In this document: positions 1 to 13,800 of the stretch, one piece after another
Layout of the letters: each line of letters opens with the position of its first letter
Numbering within the stretch: position 1 is the first letter of the stretch
Assembly: GCA_947179485.1 (NCBI GenBank)
Contig: OX359248.1
Location: forward strand, 50,664,386 to 50,728,385
DNA: 64,000 nt
Reading direction: 5' to 3'
Source: Allacma fusca
Lineage: Eukaryota; Arthropoda; Collembola; Symphypleona; Sminthuridae
The notes under the pieces: generated by a model
Told to the model about the DNA's origin: nothing
What the model saw: the letters and a program-made list of their open reading frames with translations, nothing else
The model's database searches: none
Program-made: the position numbers and the translations under genes

Positions 1-910
1 AACAATCAACAACAAAAATTACAAAACAAATTGCTAGTAAAAACAGGATTAATTACTACTAACGTGTGCACAGCTGTTTATAAATCCATTAACTCACAAT
101 CAGGTAAACATAATGCTCTCAGGTACAAGTTGGAGGAAGTGTTGCTTACGCTTTGTGAGCTTAGGGAAAAAAATATGTAACCACTGTGACATCACTTAAT
201 TGTCCGAAATGGGCCGCCAAAGAGTACCACAAAGACCCCTGACCTCACTGCATACAGTATTTCATATGTATAAATGGGATGGGAAATAAAGAAACATTAA
301 ACAACTGATATGAATGCCAATTTATTGACGGTACTAATTATGATTACTCTTCCCTTTCTAGGCATCCATTAGAACGGGAAAAATATTGCCGCATAACAGT
401 TACTCACTAATCAGTAATTATTGTCAATGATTTGCTTGTGTAATTATAAGCGGGTATAGACACAGCTCGAGGAAAGGATGGACATGGGCATTGCGGTCTC
501 GTTACTTGGACTTATTTGTACATGAGCTCTCATTGTTTCTATTTCTTTGCTTTGGACGATCCCGTACCCTATGTATAGTACATGATTTCTGCTGTGTTTG
601 TAGAAAGAGGGAAGTTGAGTGAGTATTTTAAAACATACTTAAATTGTGGGGATACTGAGCATACAGTATAGGGAGGAGACATATGGACACATGTATACTA
701 GTCCATGCATATTACTTCATAACCCTCTCTCACACTGCATGGTCGCGGAGGCAGCAAAAGGGAATTAAGAGACGGACTGAGTGTGATGTGATGAGGCAAG
801 GGAATAACCACGAGACAAATACAGAAGTGTACAGGACCAGAGTATACTATTACTTGAATGCAAGCAACTTCCACATGTGTTATGGAAAGAGCAGCAGCGG
901 TGGAAAAGTG
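1..910. other. Upstream intergenic DNA, no gene seen
   Basis: AT-rich sequence with stop codons in all frames. Short open frames near 683-1027 overlap on opposite strands and match nothing recognisable. No RNA gene or transposon end was identified. Confidence 0.5.
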
Positions 911-950
911 TATAAAAGAGCCTAAGAGGCAGTTGTGTGCTCCCAGTTGA
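911..950 (+). promoter_or_regulatory. Candidate TATA box and initiator for NKCC copy 1
   Basis: TATAAAAG lies at 911-918. A CCAGTT initiator-like motif lies at 943-948, about 34 bp downstream, close to arthropod TATA-to-start spacing. A second TCAGTC lies at 975-980. If used, the 5' UTR would be about 650 nt up to the ATG at 1598, unless it contains an intron. This is inferred from motifs only. Confidence 0.4.
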
Positions 951-1597
951 GTCTCTCGTTGACTTCCCATCGGTTCAGTCACTTCAGACTCTCTCCGCAC
1001 ACCTCGTAAATAGTCATCCCTCATCATCTGTGCTTGCGGTTCTACCTTTACCTACCTATAGCATAGCAAAGCATAGCATGAGCATCCGAAGGTAATAATA
1101 ACCCAGAAAAACCCATATTTTGAGGAAGCCTTCCCCATACAGATTTCCCCTACCACTAATTGTTGTCACTCAGTAGACTCCAGACTCGTAATAGTCCCTC
1201 AGACATTGTTCCACTATTACACAATCAAGCCCTCACCGGCATTCTTCCTCCCTGCCGCAAAGACTTCATCCAAGGAATAATTTACAGGCCAAATCCCGTG
1301 AATTGAGACTGAAATGTGATTGTGACTGAGAGCGTTTTGGATAAAATGGAAAAAGGATCCATCTCATGCCAATATAGAACTAATTCCTTCCAGCACACCA
1401 CTGACTCAACTTAATAATACAGTCAGAAGATTAGTGGGGTGAAGACTTAGTGCTCACGTTCCTATATAATCCTCAGCATTCCTCCAGCAAGAGATAGTGC
1501 TCACAAACCCGGCATATGTTTTGAGTGGGGGGACTTTTCTCTTGAGAAATCCATAGTTTACACTGAGCAGGACCAATCTTTTTACTGACGTAGCGCC

Positions 1598-4500
1598 ATG
1601 CCTTCCGGGAAACTGAACATTTCCAACAAGAACTCCTCCGGCTCGTCGGATCATGAGATGAACGACGTGGAAATCGGTCAGGGTCGCTTCCAGGTGGACC
1701 GTGTCAACGGTCCGGATCTGGATGATGATGACCACCTTTCCCCCAATCAGTACACTTATGCTCCCAATGACCGAACTCTTGGACAACTCACCCGGGAAGC
1801 CCTTCCGAAATTGGATAACTACCGGGCCCTCGATTCCATCCATCATGCTTACCGTCCTACCATTGATGATCTACACAATGCCACGTTCCACGAAAAGGTA
1901 AGGTCTCCATTTTAAACCCACATAGTAGTATTACTCACTTCATCTCTGTTTACAATGTACGTATGCACGTATTTATCTGTCCGCCTATGGATCTATGTAT
2001 GAATGTGGTGCTCGTTCCTGGCGCAAAACTTTTTCTCCTATATCTCTAATTATGTATGTGTATAAAAGTGTACTATGGATTTATGGAGGTTGTGTGTTTG
2101 GAGTCTGAGAGCCGAGCCTAATGTGCTGTGTTTAGTGATATATATCTGTGTGTTTTTCCTTTTAGTGTGTGTTTTTGGTCTGGAAGGATAGATATCCACA
2201 TGTATTTTGTAGCTGTAGCATATGTGTTTCAATGAGGGAGAGACTGAAGAATGGAGAGAAAATGGTACAATTGGAGGATTTGTTGAACGATGGAGTTGGA
2301 TCAAGGATAATAGCTGTTATGTCCAATTTTGCAATCTCAGCGATACTTAATCCCCCTTCCATAAATATTTAATAATAATTCAAACATAAACTTTGTCATG
2401 GGTTACCATGAGGAGCACATATATATGCTCACCCTCGATTTGAGTGAAGGAGGATCTTATTCCTATGATAGGAGATACTGGTACAGTTTCAAGCACACAG
2501 TAGCTATATACTGGCTTTAGTGTGCATATGGAACTCTAGTTTGTAATGACTAGTACAAATTGACAGGGACATTTAATTTGTATTATTAGTAAATAGAAGG
2601 AGGGTTATATATTTGGAAATTAAAATTATCCTTTTAATATGATATTAATATGGGGTACCTTTTTCTATTATGTACCTATAATAATTATTATAACGTATGT
2701 AGTAGTAAGGGAGTTCTGGTATGTGTGAGTGGACTGACAGCAGTACTTATGGGGCATCAAGTGTACTTTCGTATTGACGTTCAGAGCACTAAATGTGCAT
2801 ACGGAGTTACCGACCACATTCTAATGTTTATGTGGGGTTGCTTATGACAACGCTGTTAAAATTGTTGCTTAATGTCCCAACTCCCCCTGAAAGTGAAGAG
2901 CGCATAATAAAAACTTCGAAGAAGAATCTCGGTAATTGCGAGCGGAGGATTGTGTGACTTATTACTGTCCAAGTGACACAATTCCGCTCATCGCATGGTA
3001 AGTGGGCACAGATGAGGACAGTAAATACAACGTCAATAATAGTTTACAACTATGGTCACAAGTGTTATTGCCACTCGTCAGGTTGATTGATCAGTTTGTT
3101 TGTTTCTACACCAACTTGAAGGATCAATGAGGATCATCATCAACCAATTGAGGCAATTAGCATTTTGATGACCGTCACACAACTTACCAGTTACTTTCCT
3201 CCGCAATCCTTCCCATAGGGTTTGATATCTACGTAAAATCCACTATTTGAGGTTATTCCCATTCTATAAAATAAAAATACTGTGCTTGAAATCATGTAAG
3301 AAAGGAGTGGGGGGGCTCCCCTCATGCCTATTTTTCCAATCTAACAAATCAACGGGAGTAATTTCACACCTAAATTGGCCGTCCCTTATGTATGCTGGGT
3401 TTGCTCCAATTTACTGCACTTTTGAGTTGCCATGTATTTATGAAACGTATCTGTGTTGAGCAATTTCCTTGCTCCCAGAAGACCTATCCCTGAAACCTAC
3501 TTTTTGCTGCACAAGTAAACAGAGTGCAAGGTACATCCTGTGTGTATGCTTTTACTTTTACCGAAGTTTCCACATTTTGCGTCTTCGACGTGACCAATTA
3601 TTAGGAGTGAAGTCATAAATTCTCCGAGTATATACTTCTGCCTCCGAAATGCATTAGCAAGTGAAGAAGGTTACGTTAAAATGGGGATATTTTCAGGTCA
3701 TATATTGCAACGATGGGGATGTCAACGGTGCAAGTTTACATTCACTTGGAGATTCTAAACTGAACAGAGCCTACATACATAAGTACATATATACATATGT
3801 AGGTTGTAAGTCGGTTTTAGCTGCCAAGTTTTAGACCATCAATGGAATTGTTCCTTAATCCCTACACGAGTAGAAGGATGTGCTATTGAGCTAAAAAATA
3901 CAACTTCTACGGGAAACAATTTTTTTTTCGGAATTCCGTCTCAACAATTTTTTGTTCCTGTTATTTTTTTTCCGGGAGAAAATTATTGTGAATGATTGAA
4001 ATAAACATGAGGTTCTATACTTACACTCATGGTTAGCCAATAGGAGTTAGTATGGTGAGGATTTTAGGAGTAGGTGGAACGTCGGGGATACATACACTAC
4101 TAGTGAATTGTCAATTCATGGATAAAATTAGAAGCTTTTTTTCTGTACTCCCTCGTCTCACTTCCTACCTTCCCCTTTGATCAGATCTTGCCTATTTCTC
4201 AACCTTCGGATCGTCTCGTCTTCCCTCCTTGGTCGTAATGGAATTATGCTAACACTCTCTCTCTCGTATAAATGTACTCTTGTCATTTCGGGTGACAAGG
4301 GAACGCGACAAAAACTCCACGCTGCTTACAATAATCCTTGTTCATATCCACTCCTACGGACAGAATAGATTTGTAAAAGATGCTAAGTTTAGACGGTCGT
4401 TGTTGTAAATAAAGTCTAATAAGAGTTCCCTTTTACTATTTCCCCCCGTCCTCTTCGCACCGTACAAGTAAAGATCTTAAACACATTAAAATGAATGGTA

Positions 4501-4775
4501 GTTGTGAGCACATGCTTGCATAGATGAGATTGTACAAATATCTACTCAAAGTCGTTACACAGGGACCCAAGCAGAATGAGAGTAGTAACTTACAATTAGT
4601 ATTCGAACCAGCTTGTGCGTATACGTCAGGGTATGTAGACCTAGTGTTATTTTCAGTTACTGGATCTTAACTTGAATGGAATTAGCAATTTAGCGTATTT
4701 TGCTCTTCAGTATGGTAGCTGCTTAGTGTGGCACACATGTTAGCAATAAGACTTCCTGTGTATGTATATAAATGT

Positions 4776-4832
<57 letters not shown>

Positions 4833-7800
4833 TGTGTCTATGTGTGTCCATACTCTGTGTTACAGTTTACTCGCAGGATTTACTATTCAATGTTTCCTAA
4901 CGTACATGTTTACATTACACTGCCAACCTATGATTATACATTTAGAACCAACTCAAACACACATGAGTAAGCGTAACTCCAGTTACATTTTGCATTGTAA
5001 TGCTTCTCATTTTTTGAATTCGAGTCCTCCTAGTCGCGATAATGACTATATAGGATCTAATAATGGGGAAAGACACGGAAGAAGACATGGAAACTGGAAA
5101 CTTGAAACCCTCTGTCTCCATTTATGTAACTGCAGCTAATATTTTGAGTCTTATTCCCTTCCAATAATATACGGTGACCTTAAACTCGTGAAATAGTTTA
5201 TTTTACTTTTGAATTTACATGTAAATATCTTCATATTTTCATCCCAAATACATACTTCCCTCACATGCTGGGACTTTGAGACCATTACGACGTTCTTGAA
5301 CATCAGATTTAATTTCCGTCACGCCCAATAAGAATTTCCAAAATAACAAAAAAAAAAATCTTCCACACACGTCACCAACCTTTATCGCTCCCTTTATTTT
5401 CCTGACAAGAGCCAGGTATCTTCAATGTCATGCCTTAGTTTTGTAAAATGAGCTAAGTTCCAAAGGATTTCAACCTTCCCTAAAATGCTAATACGTAGAA
5501 TTTTTATCACATTCTACCAACAAGTCAATCCGCGGAGCTGACTTGTTTTTAATCTTATTTCCAATATTTTGCTAAACATTTTTTATCCTCTGTGTCTTCC
5601 CAGACGTATGCACATACATAGGTTGGTAGAGTAAACCAAGGTACATTGAAAGCTGTGTACCATTTTGTAAACTACCAACAGCGTGATCCCTTCCCCCGCA
5701 TCCAACTTATACTGTACTGGTAATACATACATATATGAGGAGGGTCTGCTCATGAGAAGTGGGTCCGCTGACATTTTTATTCATAAACTGTGATGTAAAT
5801 TAAGAGGAAAATGCGTGCTCAAGCCGAGCATCACTTGGGAAGTTGCACTTGAATGAAACTCCAGCAAGTAAATACTTTTGAGTAAGGAGAATTAAACAAA
5901 GCCAATCGGCTCAATGGAAGGGGCTGGGGTCCGGAAACAGGAAAAATAATTTGCGAGCCTTTGATTTGAACTCAAAGAGCTCAGTATGATGAAGTATAAT
6001 TAAATGTGGGAAGGCATCGTGCAAAAGGGGAATTAATCACGAGCTTTTAAAAGGACAGAAAGTTTTGTGAGGCAAATTGTTTCCAAGCAGTCCAGTCCAG
6101 TTGATACCAAGTGAGAGAGGAGTGAATAAATGAGTGAAGATCCCCACTTTATTATACACATATATAAAATCCATGGACAGTACAGTTGACGCGAGGAGAA
6201 TGAATAGTGGGATGGAAATGTGGACAATTGACCCGAAAAGACGATAACGAGGTCAGATTTAATGACATGACGATGGTGTGGATTTGGAGTGAACTGTATG
6301 ATTATATTGGCGACAATTCGGCACCCACCAAATCCATTTCTCCAATTTGCTCCCAATTTACGACTCCTCTACTCTCCCCTACTGGATTGTACTGGTTGCT
6401 CCCATACCGTCCATCGGGAGAGTGTAATAATTGTAAGGCCATTACAGGAAAATTATTCTAGGGCGAAGCAATTATTTTTGTAAGGGATTTGATGAATTTT
6501 TTCAAATTTTAACTTGAAACACCGTCAAACAAAAAAGATCGGAAGGAGCAATGTGAAGGCTAAAGGGATTCAAAAGATTAATAAAAGGTTGACTTTTTGA
6601 GTGATGAGTCCATAGCGAGTCAACGGTGAGCAAGGGTTGATGGTCGTGACAACCAGACAAACGACTCACTGCAGCAAATGACGATTGATTGACGAGTACA
6701 GTACGTGTAACTATATGGGAGCACAAGGTCAATGTTAATGTTGTCAAGTAAGGGTCATAAGTGTTTACATTGCATGCTCACTCCTGCCTAATAATGTGTG
6801 TGGTTTGAATGTGGGGGAGAGCTATAGGGAGAGCACGGGAGCATATGGAATGGTCCAGTGGCCTGTATATCTGGTGGTGTGTGTGTGTGTGTGTGTGTTG
6901 AGATCAGTCAATCTCTTCTCAAATGTTCCCATAAGTGTATAGCATGGGATGCAAAAAATTTAATACAACGCTCCTTGATAATAATCAATGGCAATCTGCT
7001 GACTGAGCCAGCCCAACCACTCATTTGTATTCATATGCATATATTGCCAGCCTCAAGTCATGATTTAGTCCATTTGGTCGATTAAATCAAAACCATAAAT
7101 CATTTTGCTTTTGAAATCATTCGATCACTGCCTCTATTCAGCATACTGACGCGAAACGCGTAATCATTTTATGTTTCACCCAAAAATAATACTGCCTTTG
7201 TCATTTCCGCATCCCTAAGGGATTTCAAATGTTTTCACAGTATTGCTGCAAACTTTTATATAAACATACAAACACAGGGAGATATAGTTATCAGTTTGCT
7301 AAATCTTTGGCAATTACATAAAGTAGTGCCTTTTATAAGTGAACTATTCATAGAGCTGAATTCATGCGCCTATTATTCATGTATCTACATATTAGTACTT
7401 GAGCAAGCTATATAGACTTCAGAAATTCCATTTATTCTCCCAGATAGAGGATTTTCAGCTTGTTTTTTTTCTAACTACTAGTTTCACATAGAACTACAAA
7501 TGTTCCAGAGTACTTTGTATCTTTCATGTATCTAATGATCGGAGTTATAATTATATAGTACATAAGAGTTGAATTATAAGAGTGAAGACTATTACAAGTC
7601 TTGTAATTACTTATGCAAGCTTACTATATACATAGATCATACATTTGTGAGCGCTATTCAAGAGATTTCCCAAACTGCTCAACTCTCAAAGGTCGTTGGA
7701 AATTTGGTTTTAATTTGCATGTTTATATAATAATTTGGGGGAAACCTACAGAATCCTTCATGTCAATCACAGTAGCTCTCATGAATAAAGATTTTTTGGG

Positions 7801-10800
7801 AAAAATTCTACGCCACTGTGTCAAATGTGGAAAGGACGGAAAGTTAATTTCCAGTCCTGTTTGTGTATATGTATATGGGGAGACGCAAAAGTAATTATTC
7901 CCGACCACGCATCCTGCCAGTGGTACGACCTAAACTAGGGATCTTGTGAGTAATTGCTTTTTAATGAAATCTCACAAGTGTATTTTTTGACACAAAATAA
8001 CTTTTACAGTTATTCAGTCCTGCACCTGCTTCTGCTCTCGCACGAGCTATGGCTTCCCTCATCATAATTACTATTCCTAGACTGGAAATTTCTTTCATGG
8101 GGAAAATATATATAGTATATACATTTATTGGGACCAGTTCAGGCGTGGAAAAATACCTCAGGCCTGAGACCCCGCCAATGATTGGAATATTATTGGTTAA
8201 ATAATACACAAACATAAATGGTACAATCACTCTATGAAATCAATTACATCCAGAAATAGATTCATGAATCTCATTCCGTCCCGAGTGTGTACTCATACAC
8301 AGGATGTTTCATCAATGGAATGGTACATCTGATTTGGTTGCTGCTCTGACCTGTCAGCTCACTTTTAATAGTAGGATACCGTTAGAGCTCTCGCACTTCG
8401 TCCGTTGTTTATCATTCAAGGCTCTGAATAGACACTCTTGGGATGTGACATTATTTTGGAATCTAGTATTTACTAGGTCTATATATTTCAAAGGAAGATC
8501 CTATAACCAAGTGTCCTTTGAGCTTTTGGCATAACTTCCTTATTAACGGACTTCTCCGATGGGAGCTACAGAGCTTCGGGATTATTTTAAATTTTGCTCA
8601 CAATCAGTAAGAATATATTTAGATTACTTATTGAAGGAAAAAAAACTCATTGAAATAATTTAGTCATTTGCTTTCGGATATCCCGTTGCTATTTAGTTGG
8701 TTTGGATCGTGACTTCTTTACTCCTAGTACTGCTACTAACTACAGAGATACATATGTATGTGCTTAGGAGATGAATCTCAGTCTTCGTTGGAGCGAGCGG
8801 ATGATTCCAAGAACTTTGTCACTCTTGATATGTATGTAGATACATTGAGTGTTGACATTTCCAGACTATGTCTGTATGCTTGTCTCCCCCCTGTCTGTTT
8901 GCCTACAGACAAATCTATTGTTTACTTTTATATTCTGTGGAGCTTCTACAAGCTTATCCAAATATTATCCTTTCATATTGGCAAATTATCAAGGAAATTC
9001 CTTTTACTCACACTTTTACTTTCTTTTCCCCCCGATGATACTCAGTCTGAACTTATATGGGTGATACCTGTTCGGGTGCTATTTTTTATGAGAGTAAAGA
9101 ACTCAAAATATTTGATTGCCCCATGGGACGATTGGGAAAAAAATATTTGAATGTCAGGGGAGAGTTGCAATCATTTCAATTATTAACAATCATTGGATTT
9201 ATGACACGACATGTAATTATCTGAGACTCCCAATGAGAATGAACTTATTAGAATCCAATGGACAGTCAAATCAACCTAACTGGCATCTCCACTGCCCGCA
9301 TGTATAATACCCTTATCATAAATTCCAATCATTTGTCTGCATGCCTGTCTGCTCATAGTCCCTCTCTCTCTCTCTCTCTCTCTCATCCTGATCCCATTGG
9401 ACTACTAAATCTCCCCTTTCATTTTACACCTGAGCTTAATAATTGTGACTTGAAATCTGGAAATGCTCTTTTTATGTGATGTCTGCTGATATGATCGTTT
9501 CTAATTTGCATGTCCTACACGCTTGAGCCAATTTAGTAAAACAGGATTAATTAAAGGAGTGCATATGTGTGTGAGCGTGTGTGTGTGAGTGTACATATGC
9601 GTGTGTCTATGGAAGTGTCAGTTTTCTAGAGAAGATAAATGTTCACTAGTACGAGTTATAGCAGCACCTACTTTTGTACTCTTCGTATAGCTGCTGTACA
9701 TTCGTACTAAATAGTTCAAGTGCCTTGTGCACACGCTAAATGAGAAACGTATGGAAATCCGGTTGGGGAAACATCTAACTTAACTAAATGGTTACGATGT
9801 GAACACCTTGTAAATATTCACAATTAACGAGCTTCAAATTTTCCTCTCAATTGGCCCTCAGGCAAGTATTGCTTATTTTGCTTTAAATTCCTCACCCCAT
9901 CACTATATAATTTCATGTACTCAGTATGTGGGTAATTTCAGGGTATTATATGTACATATGTACGTATGTATCTATCTATACATGAATGTAATTACTTGTG
10001 GGTACCGGGACATCAACGACAGTACTGCGTTTATTACGCAGATATCTATCTGTCCCTATGCAAGCAGCCTTTTAACATCGGCTGGGAAATTTAGAAAAAA
10101 TAATGTTCATTTTCCTATTTCAAGGGATATTTGGGTCGAAACCCGAATTTTTCACCCGGCTTAATGCTTACCTTCCATCAGCCCGTCTCGTGATCGGATT
10201 CAGGGTTTTCAGTCCGAAGTAATTCATTCCTACCCACGTGACACTTCCTCGGGTGCTAATTGTTGTAACATATATAACTAAAAGCCATGAAACAGCTGCT
10301 TTTTCTAACCTACATTTACTTGAGAGGATAATTTCATTTTTAAAATTATCTTCATCTAATTTTGTCACTGTTGTCATTCAAATTGGACGTTGGCAATTTT
10401 GAGGTTCCCAGACTTTGTCGTAATATGGAATCCACATCCTTGAGAGAGTAATATTTTTACAAGAGGGGAGCTTCTGACGAGAAAAATATTAATATTTCTT
10501 AAACTGAACGATACATTTAAGTGCTCATGACTAAGAGTTTGTAGAGCTACTCCAATAAATCAGGATGAGCCAAGGCCACCACAAATATAGAATTTAAAAA
10601 TACAGTATTTGTTCGGGATGACTCTGTGCAATTACTACGTTGTAATGTCTGCTCGTTTGTAGGACATTAGAAGCAATTCGAACCTCCACACACATCTCTA
10701 TGGAAGGTTCCATGGGGACAACTGGTGTGAGGCACTCACAGGTAGTATGAGACCATGTGGGTGGGTACAGAGTCAGGGCAGGAGATAGTGCAAATGGGAA

Positions 10801-13800
10801 GCAATATGAGGCAAAATTAAGGGAAAAAATGACGCAAAAAGGAAGAAGATTATTTTAATAGTTTTACCACTGAATTCCACTTTGGAGGAATTTTCCACGG
10901 CTGGAGATCCCTCCGAGGTTCATTTGAAAATGAAGATATTAAGGAGTGACTGATTCGGAGTGCAGTTGTGTGAAGAAATATCCGGCGTTGGAGTATCTAC
11001 GTACATATGTATATCTCTACTTGATTTGATCGAGATTTAATGCGAATCTCCCGAAGGCCAGGACTATACATGCAAGTGGTGCATCATCCTTTGCCCTAAA
11101 CTATATACTATATTGGATCAAGGAGATATGCATACATATTAGTTTTCGAAACATTGCTCCAAGCTTTAGACGGGAGCATTTCTCGTTAAGCTCATGCGAT
11201 AACTTTGCACGCTTGACGATTGCGTGGGAGTGAGGGTGATAAATTTATTCTTCCACGCAATAGCTTCTGTGTCTGAAAATGTAACATGAAAAAAGTATTA
11301 GACAAGAAAATCCCGTGGAGACACATAACAGAAAAGTGTGGACCATATTGTACTCTCATTTTTCCCTCCTAAATAAACTCTAGTAGTTTAACACTTTACT
11401 CTCTCTTACACACACACACACACTCACACATACACTCACACATATAAAAATACACATCCATACATGCAAGAGTCCAAGATTTTTTCACATTCATGCACGA
11501 GCTCTCTTTTTTGAGTTGTAATGGAAAATAATGTTCAGAGACCAAGTCTTGGACTTTATTTATATGTACGTAAGAGCTTCAATCTCTGCACCAGCTGGAT
11601 TGAATTATTGTAATGCAAGATGCAAGGATGTACTAGGGAGGTACTTGAATTTTCCATGAATATTTTGAGCATATTTTAGTCCTTTGCTCTCTCTGAGACA
11701 ATTTCAAGAATTTCAACATGAGCAACTGAGGAAAAAAAGGGAAGACCCAAGTTTCCACCACACGTCCGCTCCAATCCTTTGAACAAGGTTAATTGAACCG
11801 GACAAGTTCCAACCAAGTTTTCTTGTGTCAAGTAACCGGAAACAAAGTCAAAGGAAAGTAGACGAATATGATGCTATGCATAGAAATCGGGACAAACAAG
11901 TTTGTTCTTTGCTCCATGCAAGTGCCGGTCATAGTCGTGACCTGCTTCCTTGATCATAAGTACATGATGTATGTCCCATCAAGCTCACTCCTCTATGTAT
12001 ATAGTATATGTCAAAAGCTCTTGGCTTTTGATTCTGTTTATTAATGAGAAACGCATGTGAAGCTCGTACAGTATTATTTAAATAAAACTATGCCCACATA
12101 GAAGCACACATACACAGTCCTATTATGTTTTATGACGTACTTTTATGTACATTCCTTCAGACACATGTACATACACATGTATGAGGAGATACATGATTAA
12201 TAACCATAAGTCATTGGATTTTTGACTTTTCCTTTTCCCCATTTTTTCCGGCAGACTACTACATACAGAGATACTACGGCCACTTAAGTATCTTTGGCCA
12301 ACTGTTCAGGAAATCTGCGGGATGAAAAGTGAATGAATGCTGAACTGTATCTACAGTGACTGTACACTTTTTTTTATCCTTGGATAGTTTTATTCCTTCA
12401 TGCCTACAAGTTTGGTCCCAGTTCGGCGCCGATAACCCAACAAAGTGGTTCCATTTGCATTTTATCAATTTCCAGTTTTTGCAAAAAAAAGTCTAGTTAA
12501 TTGTGATCGAGTTTCGTATTCTCCTCACGTCTCGTATCACTTCAGATTCAATATTTATTTATTTTTACTCTTCGTGACCGTACAACGTGTGAAGTTCCCT
12601 CCACGTCAAAGATGCACCCAATGACTTTGCCTGCCCTATTCCCTGCCCACAATCGTAAAATGTGTCGATTGAATTGAACACGGAAACTTTCATGTATTAC
12701 CGTTATACTCAACTTTTTAGTATATATTACTTCCAGGAATTCAAGGATATGGACTGTAGTACTGTAGGCTTATGTATAATTATACTTTACATTATGTACA
12801 CCCATTCCAAGATTATCCAAGCCATTAGAACCTTCAGTCCATAATTCTTTCGAAAATCTTTGTGTTTATCTTTTGAGGGAAAATGTTAAAAAATTGCACA
12901 CATTTTATTTCTTTTCACACATTTCATTTCCTCGATTTGAAAGCCCCGTGCATTTCAGTTATTTGAGCTGATTTGTATGAAAGGACGTCATCTTGTAAAA
13001 ACTTTTTATTATTCCGTGCCCTAATGTAAGAATTTATTTATAACCTATGAGATGTCTGCAAGTCTGCATCCTATGAGTCATGGTGGATGCAACGTATTTT
13101 CGCACTTTTTATTAGTTCAAAGGCTTCCTTCAAACTTCCCTGTTTATAATGTGATTTTTTTTTATTAGCACCTTTTCTGCATAGGGAACCTCTACGGAGA
13201 GCTGTACTGTACTGCAGGTTAAGAGCACACCTTTGCTACACATTTAATTAATATTACACTACTTTCAACATAGGACTGTAGCATGTATCACCGGACCGTC
13301 AGCCTCCTCCGTTCTGTTCATATATTGCAATGACTCTGTGCTATTAACCTTTCACGTCTCTGTGAACTACCATAATAACCGTATTCACTAGCGAGTGGTT
13401 TAAAGAAACGTTGGAGGATGATAAATATGCAGATTTTACAACTGCTACAAGACTCATCCAAGTTTTTTAAAATACTTTTTTTTCTCTTTCTTCCATTGAA
13501 ATATGACTACTAATACACCCTGACGGGCTTCCCTTTTTTCGACTGACTGATGACTGTCACATGGACAGATTTCCGTGAAAACCTGAGACTGTAACACACT
13601 ACCATATAAATGTACAGGGGGGGGGGCTGACAATGAGTTGTATGACGGTTTGCAGTACCTATTTTCAGCACTACTGACGGATTAGTATGTTTACTTGAAG
13701 AATTCTAGGAAGATCATTCCTCACTTAAGGTCTTGTGTATATACAGTACAGGGATGGTGAATGGACGGATGATTGCGTCTGAATGAGGAAGGTAGTTTAC

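Noticed and set aside
698..1027. 109-codon minus-strand frame upstream of NKCC copy 1
   Set aside because: It overlaps the putative promoter, has an opposing frame on the other strand and no recognisable features.
4590..4625. GGTTCGAATAC on the minus strand, resembling a tRNA B box
   Set aside because: The surrounding bases do not form a T-arm stem or the other tRNA arms.
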